Assembly (NCBI RefSeq): GCF_038502225.1 | Contig: NC_091293.1 | Coordinates: forward strand, 3,298,289 to 3,362,288 | Length of the DNA stretch: 64,000 nt | Source: Cherax quadricarinatus | Taxonomy: Eukaryota; Arthropoda; Malacostraca; Decapoda; Parastacidae | Direction: 5' to 3' | Shown here: one piece after another, positions 46,274 to 59,200 of the stretch | How positions within the stretch are numbered: the stretch's first letter is position 1 | Layout: the number at the start of each line of letters is the position of its first letter | Program-made: the position numbers and the translations under genes | The notes under the pieces: model-generated | The model's database searches: none | The model's input: only the letters and a program-made list of their open reading frames with translations | Told to the model about the DNA's origin: nothing

Positions 46274-47211
46274 GAGCTGCTTTGGGGATTAGTGTATGTG
46301 CTTCTGCAAAAACTGAGGTTGGAGAGTTGAAGGAGGAGGTCTTGCTTCTCCAGGAGGAGATTAGGAGGCTGAAGGTCCACCTCAATGGGCCTGGGAGAGA
46401 GTGTGAGGTGGTTGGAGATGTGGGGAATGAGGCTTCTAGCAGTGAGGTGCAGTCTGTCTCTCACTGTGAGGAGGCTGTAGGTGGGGAGGTAGCAACGGCT
46501 ACCAGCAGTGAGGTGCAGCCCAGCACCTGCTACAAGTGGCGAGTTGTTCACAGTAATGGGAGGCGCATCAGAGTAAGGAAAGTTAAGAGTGAAGATCTGA
46601 AGGTAGGAAATCGCTTCTCTGTTCTCCAGGATGAATGTACTTCAGTGGCCAGTGAAGGTAAGGGTACTACTGCCCCTGCTAATGAAGGTAAGCGCATTCT
46701 TGTGGTTGGTGACTCTCAGGTAAGATATGTTGACCGTGCTTTTTGTAATAGGAATAAGAAGATGAGAGATAGAGTGTGCTTCCCTGGAGCTGGTGTTGGG
46801 GACATTGTCAACAGGCTGGATAATATCATGTCAGGTAATGGGAACAAGCCCATTATCTGTCTCAGTGCTGGTGGAAATGATATTGGGAAGGGTAGGAGAG
46901 AAGAGCTGCTAGATAAGTACAGGTCAGCTATAGATTTCATTAAGTCTAAGGGAGGGATCCCAATCATATGTAGCATCTTGCCTAGAAGGGGAGTAGGAAA
47001 TGAATGGTTGTCTAGGGCAATTGGTGTAAATTGCTGGCTAGACAGATACTGCAAGGAACTTGCAATCCCATTCATTGACAACTGGAACAACTTTTATGGC
47101 AAACATGATATGTATGCAAGGGATGGGGTACATCTCTCTGGGGCAGGGGTGGTAGCACTTGCAGACTCGATTGAGAAGGCCATTGGTGAAATGCCTATGA
47201 TTTTAAACTGA
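46274..47211 (+). pseudogene. LINE ORF1 with SGNH-hydrolase (esterase) domain, 5'-truncated
   Basis: The frame is open from just after a stop at 46273-46275 to 47211 but contains no ATG before the esterase domain, so the N-terminus is missing. In a numbering that begins at 46282, a coiled-coil segment (KTEVGELKEEVLLLQEEIRRL) covers residues 10-31. The SGNH hydrolase domain covers about 137-300: GDSQ with Ser145 (block I), Gly169 (block II), GGND with Asn199 (block III) and DGVHL with Asp281 and His284 (block V). Esterase-type ORF1 proteins are known from CR1-clade LINEs. The catalytic residues look intact, so only the 5' end is lost. The stop TGA overlaps the ORF2 ATG. Confidence 0.85.
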
Positions 47212-50156
47212 TGGAAGATAGAGGTATGGGTGTGTGTGGGAAACAAGCAGGTTGCAACACTAGGGTTGGAAACAGTAAATGTATAAAAGGCATTCAGCAT
47301 GAAGTTATAAATAAAGACAATAGAACAGGTCAGCAAACAAAGGGGGACAGCAGAGGGCAGCAAGGGACTAGCTCCCTTAAGGTTTACTATACTAATAGCA
47401 GGAGTGTTAGAAATAAGATAGATGAGCTAAGATTAATTGCAAGTGCAGGAAACATAGATATTATTGCTATAACAGAGACCTGGCTCAATCTGAAAGATAG
47501 AGAGATGCCCTCTGAATGTCACATACAAGGCTATAAATTATTCCACACTGACAGGGTCAACAGGAAAGGTGGTGGAGTAGCGATGTATGTCAGAGACAAT
47601 TTAAATTGTTGTGTTAGACAAGATATTAAATTAGAAGCGTCAGCCACTGAATCTGTTTGGTTACAGCTTCTCGAGGGCCGAGAAAAACTAATTTTGGGTG
47701 TGATTTACAGGGCCCCAAATCTTGATAGGGAGTGCAGTAAACTTCTATGGGACGAAATTCGTAAGGCATCTACATACGAAAATGTTGTGCTAATGGGAGA
47801 TTTCAACTATAGACAGATTGACTGGAGCAATTTGACAGGAAATTTAGAGTCGGGTGACTTTCTTGATTCGATCCAGGATTGTTTTTTAAAACAGTTTGTG
47901 ACAGAGCCAACTAGGGGAAATAACCTCCTTGACTTGGTTCTTGCCAGTAGGGAAACACTAATTAATAATCTTGAGGTTAATGATGAGCTTGGGGAGAGTG
48001 ATCACAAATCACTCAGTTTTAACATATTATGGAATTCCCCTAATAATGGCAATCAAGTCTCCGTCCCTGACTTTCGCTTGGCTGATTTCATAGGACTGAA
48101 AAATTACTTAGGTGGGCTGAACTGGAATGACCTGACTAAGGGTCAGGTAGGTGGTGATGGTTGCCGATATGATGCTTTCCAGGGCATAGTTCTAGCTGCT
48201 CAGTCAAATTATGTTCCAAATAGGGAAATCAGATCAAACAAAAATGATCCTAAATGGATGAACAATAGATTAAAATATCTGATTGGTCAAAAGAGAGGCA
48301 TATATAGGCAAATCAAAAGAGGAGAGGGGCAATTAAGAAATCGATATATTCAGTTAAAGAGAGAAATAAAAAAGGGAATTAGAAAAGCAAAAAGAGATTA
48401 TGAGGTTAAAGTTGCAAGAGAATCGAAGACTAACCCAAAAGGATTCTTTCAGGTATACAGAAGTAAGATCAGGGACAAGATAGGCCCACTCAAAAGTTCC
48501 TCGGGTCAGCTCACTGACAGTGATAAGGAAATGTGTAGAATTTTTAACACATACTTCCTCTCAGTTTTTACATAGGAGGATACCAGTGATATTCCAGTAA
48601 TGATAAATTATGTAGAACAGGACGATAATAAACTGTGCACTATTAGGGTCACAAGTGACATGGTCCTTAGGCAAATAGATAAATTAAAACCTAACAAATC
48701 CCCAGGCCCTGATGAACTGTATGCAAGGGTTCTAAAGGAATGTAAAGAGGAGCTTAGCACACCTTTGGCTAATCTTTTCAACATATCACTACAAACTGGC
48801 ATGGTGCCAGATAAGTGGAAAATGGCAAATGTGATACCTATTTTCAAAACAGGTGACAGGTCCTTAGCTTCGAACTATAGACCAATAAGCCTAACCTCCA
48901 TAGTGGGAAAATTTATGGAATCAATAATTGCCGAGGCAGTTCGTAGCCACCTTGAAAAGCATAAATTAATCAACGAATCTCAGCATGGTTTTACAAAGGG
49001 GCGTTCCTGCCTTACGAATTTATTAACTTTTTTCACTAAGGTATTTGAGGAGGTAGATCATGGTAATGAATATGATATTGTGTATATGGACTTCAGTAAG
49101 GCTTTTGACAGGGTCCCACATCAGAGACTATTGAGGAAAATTAAAGCACATGGAATAGGAGGAGAAATTTTTTCCTGGATAGAGGCATGGTTGACAAATA
49201 GGCAGCAGAGAGTTTGCATAAATGGGGAGAAATCAGAGTGGGGAAGCGTCACGAGCGGTGTTCCACAGGGGTCAGTGTTGGGCCCCCTGCTGTTCACAAT
49301 CTACATAAACGACATAGATGAGGGCATAAAGAGCGACATCGGCAAGTTTGCCGATGACACCAAAATAGGCCGTCGAATTCATTCTGACGAGGACATTCGA
49401 GCACTCCAGGAAGATTTGAATAGACTGATGCAGTGGTCGGAGAAGTGGCAGATGCAGTTTAATATAGACAAATGCAAAGTTCTAAATGTTGGACAGGACA
49501 ATAACCATGCCACATATAAACTAAATAATGTAGATCTTAGTATTACGGATTGCGAAAAAGATTTAGGAGTTCTGGTTAGCAGTAATCTGAAACCAAGACA
49601 ACAGTGCATAAGTGTTCGCAATAAAGCTAATAGAATCCTTGGCTTCATATCAAGAAGCGTAAATAATAGGAGTCCTCAGGTTGTTCTTCAACTCTATACA
49701 TCCTTGGTTAGGCCTCATTTAGATTATGCTGCACAGTTTTGGTCACCGTATTACAGAATGGATATAAATTCTCTGGAGAATGTACAAAGGAGGATGACAA
49801 AGATGATCCCATGTATCAGAAACCTTCCCTATGAGGATAGACTAAGGGCCCTGAAACTGCACTCTCTAGAAAGACGTAGAATTAGGGGGGATATGATTGA
49901 GGTGTATAAGTGGAAGACAGGAATAAATAAAGGGGATGTAAATAGTGTGCTGAAAATATCTAGCCTAGACAGGACTCGCAGCAATGGTTTTAAGTTGGAA
50001 AAATTCAGATTCAGGAAGGATATAGGAAAGTACTGGTTTGGTAATAGAGTTGTGGATGAGTGGAACAAACTCCCAAGTACCGTTATAGAGGCCAGAACGT
50101 TGTGTAGCTTTAAAAATAGGTTGGATAAATACATGAGTAGATGTGGGTGGGTGTGA
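47211..50156 (+). pseudogene. LINE ORF2: endonuclease-reverse transcriptase with one in-frame TAG
   Basis: The reading has 981 sense or stop codons before the terminal TGA. The APE-type endonuclease includes TNSRSVRNKIDEL, ITETWL, IYRAP, GDFN (residues 196-199) and SDH. RT includes NKSPGPDELY, NYRPISLTS, YMDFSKAFDRVPH, SGVPQGSVLGPLLF and FADD (713-716), followed by NIDKCKVLNVG and a C-terminus ending SRCGWV. The only defect is TAG at 48573-48575 (codon 455), between endonuclease and RT in a linker; both sides are in the same frame. The start codon overlaps the ORF1 stop (TGATG), which fits reinitiation. Confidence 0.9.
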
Positions 50157-50285
50157 GTTAGACCTGATAGCTTGTGCTAACAGGTCGGTTGCCGTGTTCC
50201 TCCCTTAAGTCAATGTGACCTGACCTGACTAGGTTGGGTGCATTGGCTTAAGCCGGTAGGAGACTTGGACCTGCCTCGCATGGGG
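50157..50285 (+). other. 3' UTR of the CR1-like LINE
   Basis: About 130 bp follow the ORF2 stop, with TGTGACCTGACCTGACTAGG and a CCTGCCTCGCATGGG terminus joined directly to GTGCTCAAGCAG of the satellite. Confidence 0.75.
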
Positions 50286-53200
50286 TGCTCAAGCAGCTGT
50301 GTATGTGCTCAAGCAGCAGTGTATGTGCTCAAGCAGCAGTGTATGTGCTCAACCAGCAGTGTATGTGCTCAAGCAGCAGTGTATGTGCTCAAGCAGCAGT
50401 GTATGTGCTCAACCAGCAGTGTATGTGCTCAACCAGCAGTGTATGTGCTCAAGCAGCAGTGTATGTGCTCAACCAGCAGTGTATGTGCTCAAGCAGCAGT
50501 GTATGTGCTCAACCAGCAGTGTATGTGCTCAAGCAGCAGTGTATGTGCTCAAGCAGCAGTGTATGTGCTCAACCAGCAGTGTATGTGCTCAAGCAGCAGT
50601 GTATGTGCTCAACCAGCAGTGTATGTGCTCAACCAGCAGTGTATGTGCTCAACCAGCAGTGTATGTGCTCAACCAGCAGTGTATGTGCTCAACCAGCAGT
50701 GTATGTGCTCAACCAGCAGTGTATGTGCTCAACCAGCAGTGTATGTGCTCAACCAGCAGTGTATGTGCTCAACCAGCAGTGTATGTGCTCAACCAGCAGT
50801 GTATGTGCTCAACCAGCAGTGTATGTGCTCAACCAGCAGTGTATGTGCTCAACCAGCAGTGTATGTGCTCAACCAGCAGTGTATGTGCTCAACCAGCAGT
50901 GTATGTGCTCAACCAGCAGTGTATGTGCTCAAGCAGCAGTGTATGTGCTCAACCAGCAGTGTATGTGCTCAACCAGCAGTGTATGTGCTCAACCAGCAGT
51001 GTATGTGCTCAACCAGCAGTGTATGTGCTCAACCAGCAGTGTATGTGCTCAACCAGCAGTGTATGTGCTCAAGCAGCAGTGTATGTGCTCAACCAGCAGT
51101 GTATGTGCTCAACCAGCAGTGTATGTGCTCAACCAGCAGTGTATGTGCTCAACCAGCAGTGTATGTGCTCAACCAGCAGTGTATGTGCTCAACCAACAGT
51201 GTATGTGCTCAACCAGCAGTGTATGTGCTCAACCAGCAGTGTATGTGCTCAACCAGCAGTGTATGTGCTCAACCAGCAGTGTATGTGCTCAAGCAGCAGT
51301 GTATGTGCTCAACCAGTAGTGTATGTGCTCAACCAGCAGTGTATGTGCTCAAGCAGCAGTGTATGTGCTCAAGCAGCAGTGTATGTGCTCAAGCAGCAGT
51401 GTATGTGCTCAACCAGCAGTGTATGTGCTCAACCAGCAGTGTATGTGCTCAAGCAGCAGTGTATGTGCTCAACCAGCAGTGTATGTGCTCAACCAGCAGT
51501 GTATGTGCTCAACCAGCAGTGTATGTGCTCAACCAGCAGTGTATGTGCTCAACCAGCAGTGTATGTGCTCAACCAGCAGTGTATGTGCTCAACCAGCAGT
51601 GTATGTGCTCAACCAGCAGTGTATGTGCTCAACCAGCAGTGTATGTGCTCAACCAGCAGTGTATGTGCTCAACCAGCAGTGTATGTGCTCAACCAGTAGT
51701 GTATGTGCTCAACCAGCAGTGTATGTGCTCAAGCAGCAGTGTATGTGCTCAACCAGCAGTGTATGTGCTCAAGCAGCAGTGTATGTGCTCAACCAGCAGT
51801 GTATGTGCCAGCAGTGTATGTGCTCAAGCAGCAGTGTATGTGCTCAAGCAGCAGTGTATGTGCTCAAGCAGCAGTGTATGTGCTCAACCAGCAGTGTATG
51901 TGCTCAACCAGCAGTGTATGTGCTCAAGCAGCAGTGTATGTGCTCAACCAGCAGTGTATGTGCTCAACCAGTAGTGTATGTGCTCAACCAGCAGTGTATG
52001 TGCTCAAGCAGCAGTGTATGTGCTCAACCAGCAGTGTATGTGCTCAAGCAGCAGTGTATGTGCTCAAGCAGCAGTGTATGTGCTCAACCAGCAGTGTATG
52101 TGCTCAAGCAGCAGTGTATGTGCTCAAGCAGCAGTGTATGTGCTCAAGCAGCAGTGTATGTGCTCAAGCAGCAGTGTATGTGCTCAAGCAGCAGTGTATG
52201 TGCTCAAGCAGCAGTGTATGTGCTCAAGCAGCAGTGTATGTGCTCAACCAGCAGTGTATGTGCTCAAGCAGCAGTGTATGTGCTCAAGCAGCAGTGTATG
52301 TGCTCAAGCAGCAGTGTATGTGCTCAACCAGTAGTGTATGTGCTCAACCAGTAGTGTATGTGCTCAAGCAGCAGTGTATGTGCTAAAGCAGCAGTGTATG
52401 TGCTCAACCAGCAGTGTATGTGCTCAAGCAGCAGTGTATGTGCTCAACCAGCAGTGTATGTGCTCAACCAGCAGTGTATGTGCTCAACCAGCAGTGTATG
52501 TGCTCAACCAGCAGTGTATGTGCTCAAGCAGCAGTGTATGTGCTCAACCAGTAGTGTATGTGCTCAACCAGCAGTGTATGTGCTCAACCAGCAGTGTATG
52601 TGCTCAACCAGTAGTGTATTTGCTCAACCAGTAGTGTATGTGCTCAACCAGTAGTGTATGTGCTCAAGCAGCAGTGTATGTGCTCAAGCAGCAGTGTATG
52701 TGCTCAAGCAGCAGTGTATGTGCTCAAGCAGCAGTGTATGTGCTCAAGCAGCAGTGTATGTGCTCAAGCAGCAGTGTATGTGCTCAAGCAGCAGTGCTCA
52801 ACCAGCAGTGTATGTGCTCAACCAGCAGTGTATGTGCTCAACCAGCAGTGTATGTGCTCAACCAGCAGCAGTGTATGTGCTCAACCAGTAGTGTATGTGC
52901 TCAACCAGCAGTGTATGTGCTCAACCAGCAGTGTATGTGCTCAACCAGCAGTGTATGTGCTCAACCAGTAGTGTATGTGCTCAACCAGCAGTGTATGTGC
53001 TCAACCAGCAGTGTATGTGCTCAACCAGCAGTGTATGTGCTCAAGCAGCAGTGTATGTGCTCAGCAGCAGTGTATGTGCTCAAGCAGCAGAGTATGTGCT
53101 CAAGCAGGAGTGTATGTGCTCAGTGCATGTGCTCAAGCAGCAGTGTATGTGCTCAAGCAGCAGTGTATGTGCTCAACCAGCAGTGTATGTGCTCAACCAG

Positions 53201-56200
53201 CAGTGTATGTGCTCAACCAGCAGTGTATGTGCTCAACCAGCAGTGTATGTGCTCAACCAGCAGTGTATGTGCTCAACCAGCAGTGTATGTGCTCAACCAG
53301 TAGTGTATGTGCTCAACCAGCAGTGTATGTGCTCAACCAGCAGTGTATGTGCTCAACCAGCAGTGTATGTGCTCAACCAGCAGTGTATGTGCTCAAGCAG
53401 CAGTGTATGTGCTCAAGCAGCAGTGTATGTGCTCAAGCAGCAGTGTATGTGCTCAAGCAGCAGTGTATGTGCTCAAGCAGCAGTGTATGTGCTCAAGCAG
53501 CAGTGTATGTGCTCAAGCAGCAGTGTATGTGCTCAAGCAGCAGTGTATGTGCTCAACCAGCAGTGTATGTGCTCAACCAGCAGTGTATGTGCTCAACCAG
53601 CAGTGTATGTGCTCAAGCAGCAGTGTATGTGCTCAAGCAGCAGTGTATGTGCTCAAGCAGCAGTGTATGTGCTCAACCAGCAGTGTATGTGCTCAGTGTA
53701 TGTGCTCAAGCAGCAGTGTATGTGCTCAAGCAGCAGTGTATGTGCTCAAGCAGCAGTGTATGTGCTCAAGCAGCAGTGTATGTGCTCAAGCAGCAGTGTA
53801 TGTGCTCAAGCAGCAGTGTATGTGCTCAAGCAGCAGTGTATGTGCTCAAGCAGCAGTGTATGTGCTCAAACAGCAAAACAGCAGTGTATGTGCTCAAGCA
53901 GCAGTGTATGTGCTCAAGCAGCAGTGTATGTGCTCAAGCAGCAGTGTATGTGCTCAAGCAGCAGTGTATGTGCTCAAGCAGCAGTGTATGTGCTCAAGCA
54001 GCAGTGTATGTGCTCAAGCAGCAGTGTATGTGCTCAAGCAGCAGTGTATGTGCTCAAGCAGCAGTGTATGTGCTCAAGCAGCAGTGTATGTGCTCAAGCA
54101 GCAGTGTATGTGCTCAAGCAGCAGTGTATGTGCTCAAGCAGCAGTGTATGTGCTCAAGCAGCAGTGTATGTGCTCAAGCAGCAGTGTATGTGCTCAAGCA
54201 GCAGTGTATGTGCTCAAGCAGCAGTGTATGTGCTCAAGCAGCAGTGTATGTGCTCAAGCAGCAGTGTATGTGCTCAAGCAGTAGTGTATGTGCTCAAGCA
54301 GTAGTGTATGTGCTCAACCAGTAGTGTATGTGCTCAATCAGTAGTGTATGTGCTCAAGCAGCAGTGTATGTGCTAAAGCAGCAGTGTATGTGCTCAACCA
54401 GCAGTGTATGTGCTCAAGCAGCAGTGTATGTGCTCAAGCAGCAGTGTATGTGCTCAAGCAGCATGTGCAGTGTATGTGCTCAAGCAGCAGTGTATGTGCT
54501 CAAGCAGCAGTGTATGTGCTCAACCAGCAGTGTATGTGCTCAACCAGCAGTGTATGTGCTCAACCAGCAGTGTATGTGCTCAACCAGCAGTGTATGTGCT
54601 CAACCAGTAGTGTATGTGCTCAAGCAGCAGTGTATGTGCTCAAGCAGCAGTGTATGTGCTCAAGCAGCAGTGTATGTGCTCAAGCAGCAGTGTATGTGCT
54701 CAAGCAGCAGTGTATGTGCTCAAGCAGCAGTGTATGTGCTCAACCAGCAGTGTATGTGCTCAACCAGCAGTGTATGTGCTCAACCAGCAGTGTATGTGCT
54801 CAACCAGCAGTGTATGTGCTCAACCAGTAGTGTATGTGCTCAACCAGCAGTGTATGTGCTCAACCAGCAGTGTATGTGCTCAACCAGTAGTGTAAGCGCT
54901 CAACTAGTTGTGTATGTGCTCAACCAGCAGTGTATGTGCTCAACCAGCAGTGTATGTGCTCAACCAGTAGTGTATGTGCTCAAGCAGCAGTGTATGTGCT
55001 CAAGCAGCAGTGTATGTGCTCAAGCAGCAGTGTATGTGCTCAAGCAGCAGTGTATGTGCTCAAGCAGCAGTGTATGTGCTCAAGCAGCAGTGTATGTGCT
55101 CAAGCAGCAGTGTATGTGCTCAACCAGCAGTGTATGTGCTCAACCAGCAGTGTATGTGCTCAACCAGCAGTGTATGTGCTCAACCAGTAGTGTATGTGCC
55201 CAAGCAGCAGCTCAACCAGCAGTGTATGTGCTCAACCAGTAGTGTATGTGCTCAAGCAGCAGTGTATGTGCTCAAGCAGCAGTGTATGTGCTCAAGCAGC
55301 AGTGTATGTGCTCAAACAGCAGTGTATGTGCTCAAGCAGCAGTGTATGTGCTCAAGCAGCAGTGTATGTGCTCAAGCAGCAGTGTATGTGCTCAAGCAGC
55401 AGTGTATGTGCTCAAGCAGCAGTGTATGTGCTCAAGCAGCAGTGTATGTGCTCAAGCAGCAGTGTATGTGCTCAAGCAGCAGTGTATGTGCTCAAGCAGC
55501 AGTGTATGTGCTCAAGCAGCAGTGTATGTGCTCAAGCAGCAGTGTATGTGCTCAGCAGTGTATGTGCTCAAGCAGCAGTGTATGTGCTCAAGTGTATGTG
55601 CAGCAGTGTATGTACTCAAGCAGCAGTGTATGTGCTCAAGCAGCAGTGTATGTGCTCAAGCAGCAGTGTATGTGCTCAAGCAGCAGTGTAGCAGCAGTGT
55701 ATGTGCTCAAGCAGCAGTGTATGTGCTCAATGTGCTCAAGCAGCAGTGTATGTGCTCAGCAGTGTATGTGCTCAAGCAGCAGTGTATGTGCAGTGTATGT
55801 GCTCAACCAGCAGTGTATGTGCTCAGTGTATGTGCTCAAGCAGCAGTGTATGTGCTCAAGCAGCAGTGTATGTGCTCAAGCAGCAGTGTATGTTCTCAAG
55901 CAGCAGTGTATGTGCTCAAGCAGCAGTGTATGTGTTCAAGCAGCAGTGAATGAGATCAACCAGCAATGTGCTCAAGCAGCAGTGTATGTGCTCAAGCAGC
56001 AGTGTATTTGCTCAAGCAGCAGTGTATGTGCTCAAGCAGCAGTGTATGTGCTCAAGCAGCAGTGTATCTGCTCAAGCAGCAGTGTATGTGCTCAAGCAGC
56101 AGTGTATGTGTCAAGCAGCAGTGTATGTGCTCAATGTGCTCAGCAGTGTATGTGCTCAAGCAGCAGTGTATGTGCTCAAGCAGCAGTGTATGTGCTCAAG

Positions 56201-59200
56201 CAGCAGTGTATGTGCTCAAGCAGCAGTGTATGTGCTCAAGCAGCAGTGTATGTGCTCAAGCAGCAGTGTATGTGCTCAAGCAGCAGTGTATGTGCTCAAC
56301 CAGCAGTGTATGTGCTCAAGCAGCAGTGTATGTGCTCAACCAGCAGTGTATGTGCTCAACCAGCAGTGTATGTGCTCAAGCAGCAGTGTATGTGCTCAAG
56401 CAGCAGTGTATGTGCTCAACCAGCAGTGTATGTGCTCAACCAGCAGTGTATGTGCTCAACCAGCAGTGTATGTGCTCAACCAGCAGTGTATGTGCTCAAG
56501 CAGCAGTGTATGTGCTCAACCAGCAGTGTATGTGCTCAACCAGCAGTGTATGTGCTCAACCAGCAGTGTATGTGCTCAACCAGTAGTGTATGTGCTCAAC
56601 CAGTAGTGTATGTGCTCAACCAGCAGTGTATGTGCTCAAGCAGCAGTGTATGTGCTCAAGCAGCAGTGTATGTGCTCAAGCAGCAGTGTATGTGCTCAAG
56701 CAGCAGTGTATGTGCTCAAGCAGCAGTGTATGTGCTCAAGCAGCAGTGTATGTGCTCAACCAGCAGTGTATGTGCTCAACCAGCAGTGTATGTGCTCAAC
56801 CAGCAGTGTATGTGCTCAACCAGCAGTGTATGTGCTCAACCAGCAGTGTATGTGCTCAACCAGCAGTGTATGTGCTCAACCAGCAGTGTATGTGCTCAAC
56901 CAGCAGTGTATGTGCTCAACCAGCAGTGTATGTGCTCAACCAGCAGTGTATGTGCTCAAGCAGCAGTGTATGTGCTCAAGCAGCAGTGTATGTGCTCAAG
57001 CAGCAGTGTATGTGCTCAAGCAGCAGTGTATGTGCTCAAGCAGCAGTGTATGTGCTCAAGCAGCAGTGTATGTGCTCAAGCAGCAGTGTATGTGCTCAAC
57101 CAGCAGTGTATGTGCTCAACCAGCAGTGTATGTGCTCAACCAGCAGTGTATGTGCTCAACCAGCAGTGTATGTGCTCAACCAGCAGTGTATGTGCTCAAC
57201 CAGCAGTGTATGTGCTCAACCAGCAGTGTATGTGCTCAACCAGCAGTGTATGTGCTCAACCAGTAGTGTATGTGCTCAAGAAGCAGTGTATATGCTCAAG
57301 CAGCAGTGTATGTGCTCAAGTAGCAGTGTATGTGCTCAAGCAGCAGTGTATGTGCTCAAGCAGCAGTGTATGTGCTCAAGCAGCAGTGTATGTGCTCAAC
57401 CAGCAGTGTATGTGCTCAAGCAGCAGTGTATGTGCTCAAGCAGCAGTGTATGTGCTCAAGCAGCAGTGTATGTGCTCAAGCAGCAGTGTATGTGCTCAAG
57501 CAGCAGTGTATGTGCTCAAGCAGCAGTGTATGTGCTCAAGCAGCAGTGTATGTGCTCAAGCAGCAGTGTATGTGCTCAAGCAGCAGTGTATGTGCTCAAC
57601 CAGCAGTGTATGTGCTCAACCAGCAGTGTATGTGCTCAACCAGCAGTGTATGTGCTCAACCAGCAGTGTATGTGCTCAACCAGCAGTGTATGTGCTCAAC
57701 CAGCAGTGTATGTGCTCAAGCAGCAGTGTATGTGCTCAACCAGCAGTGTATGTGCTCAACCAGCAGTGTATGTGCTCAACCAGCAGTGTATGTGCTCAAC
57801 CAGCAGTGTATGTGCTCAACCAGCAGTGTATGTGCTCAACCAGCAGTGTATGTGCTCAACCAGCAGTGTATGTGCTCAAGCAGCAGTGTATGTGCTCAAG
57901 CAGCAGTGTATGTGCTCAAGCAGCAGTGTATGTGCTCAAGCAGCAGTGTATGTGCTCAAGCAGCAGTGTATGTGCCAGCAGTGTATGTGCTCAAGCAGCA
58001 GTGTATGTGCTCAAGCAGCAGTGTATGTGCTCAAGCAGCAGTGTATGTGCTCAAGCAGCAGCAGTGTATGTGCTCAACCAGCAGTGTATGTGCTTAATCA
58101 GCAGTGTATGTGCTCAACCAACAGTGTATGTGCTCATCCAGCAGTGTATGTGCTCAAGCAGCAGTGTATGTGCTCAACCAGCAGTGTATGTGCTCAAGCA
58201 GCAGTGTATGTGCTCAAGCAGCAGTGTATGTGCTCAACCAGCAGTGTATGTGCTCAAGCAGCAGTGTATGTGCTCAAGCAGCAGTGTATGTGCTCAAGCA
58301 GCAGTGTATGTGCTCAACCAGCAGTGTATGTGCTCAACCAGCAGTGTATGTGCTCAACCAGCAGTGTATGTGCTCAACCAGCAGTGTATGTGCTCAACCA
58401 GCAGTGTATGTGCTCAAGCAGCAGTGTATGTGCTCAACCAGCAGTGTATGTGCTCAACCAGCAGTGTATGTGCTCAAGCAGCAGTGTATGTGCTCAATGT
58501 GCTCAGCAGTGTATGTGCTCAAGCAGCAGTGTATGTGCTCAACCAGCAGTGTATGTGCTCAACCAGCAGTGTATGTGCTCAAGCAGCAGTGTATGTGCTC
58601 AAGCAGCAGTGTATGTGCTCAAGCAGCAGTGTATGTGCTCAACCAGCAGTGTATGTGCTCAACCAGCAGTGTATGTGCTCAACCAGCAGTGTATGTGCTC
58701 AACCAGCAGTGTATGTGCTCAACCAGTAGTGTATGTGCTCAACCAGTAGTGTATGTGCTCAACCAGTAGTGTATGTGCTCAACCAGCAGTGTATGTGCTC
58801 AACCAGCAGTGTATGTGCTCAACCAGCAGTGTATGTGCTCAACCAGCAGTGTATGTGCTCAACCAGCAGTGTATGTGCTCAACCAGCAGTGTATGTGCTC
58901 AACCAGCAGTGTATGTGCTCAACCAGCAGTGTATGTGCTCAACCAGCTGTGTATGTGCTCAACCAGCAGTGTATGTGCTCAACCAGCAGTGTATGTGCTC
59001 AACCAGCAGTGTATGTGCTCAACCAGCAGTGTATGTGCTCAACCAGTAGTGTATGTGCTCAAGCAGCAGTGTATGTGCTCAACCAGTAGTGTATGTGCTC
59101 AACCAGTAGTGTATGTGCTCAACCAGTAGTGTATGTGCTCAACCAGCAGTGTATGTGCTCAACCAGCAGTGTATGTGCTCAACCAGCAGTGTATGTGCTC

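Larger units (their letters stand above)
46241..50285 (+). mobile_element. CR1-like LINE inserted in the satellite
   Basis: About 4.05 kb of unique sequence splits the satellite. It carries ORF1 with an SGNH esterase domain (5'-truncated), ORF2 with endonuclease and RT, and a short 3' UTR ending CCTCGCATGGG at the satellite junction. ORFs overlap at TGATG. Neither end shows an evident target duplication, and the usual poly(A) or short terminal repeat is not visible at the 3' end. Confidence 0.9.
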
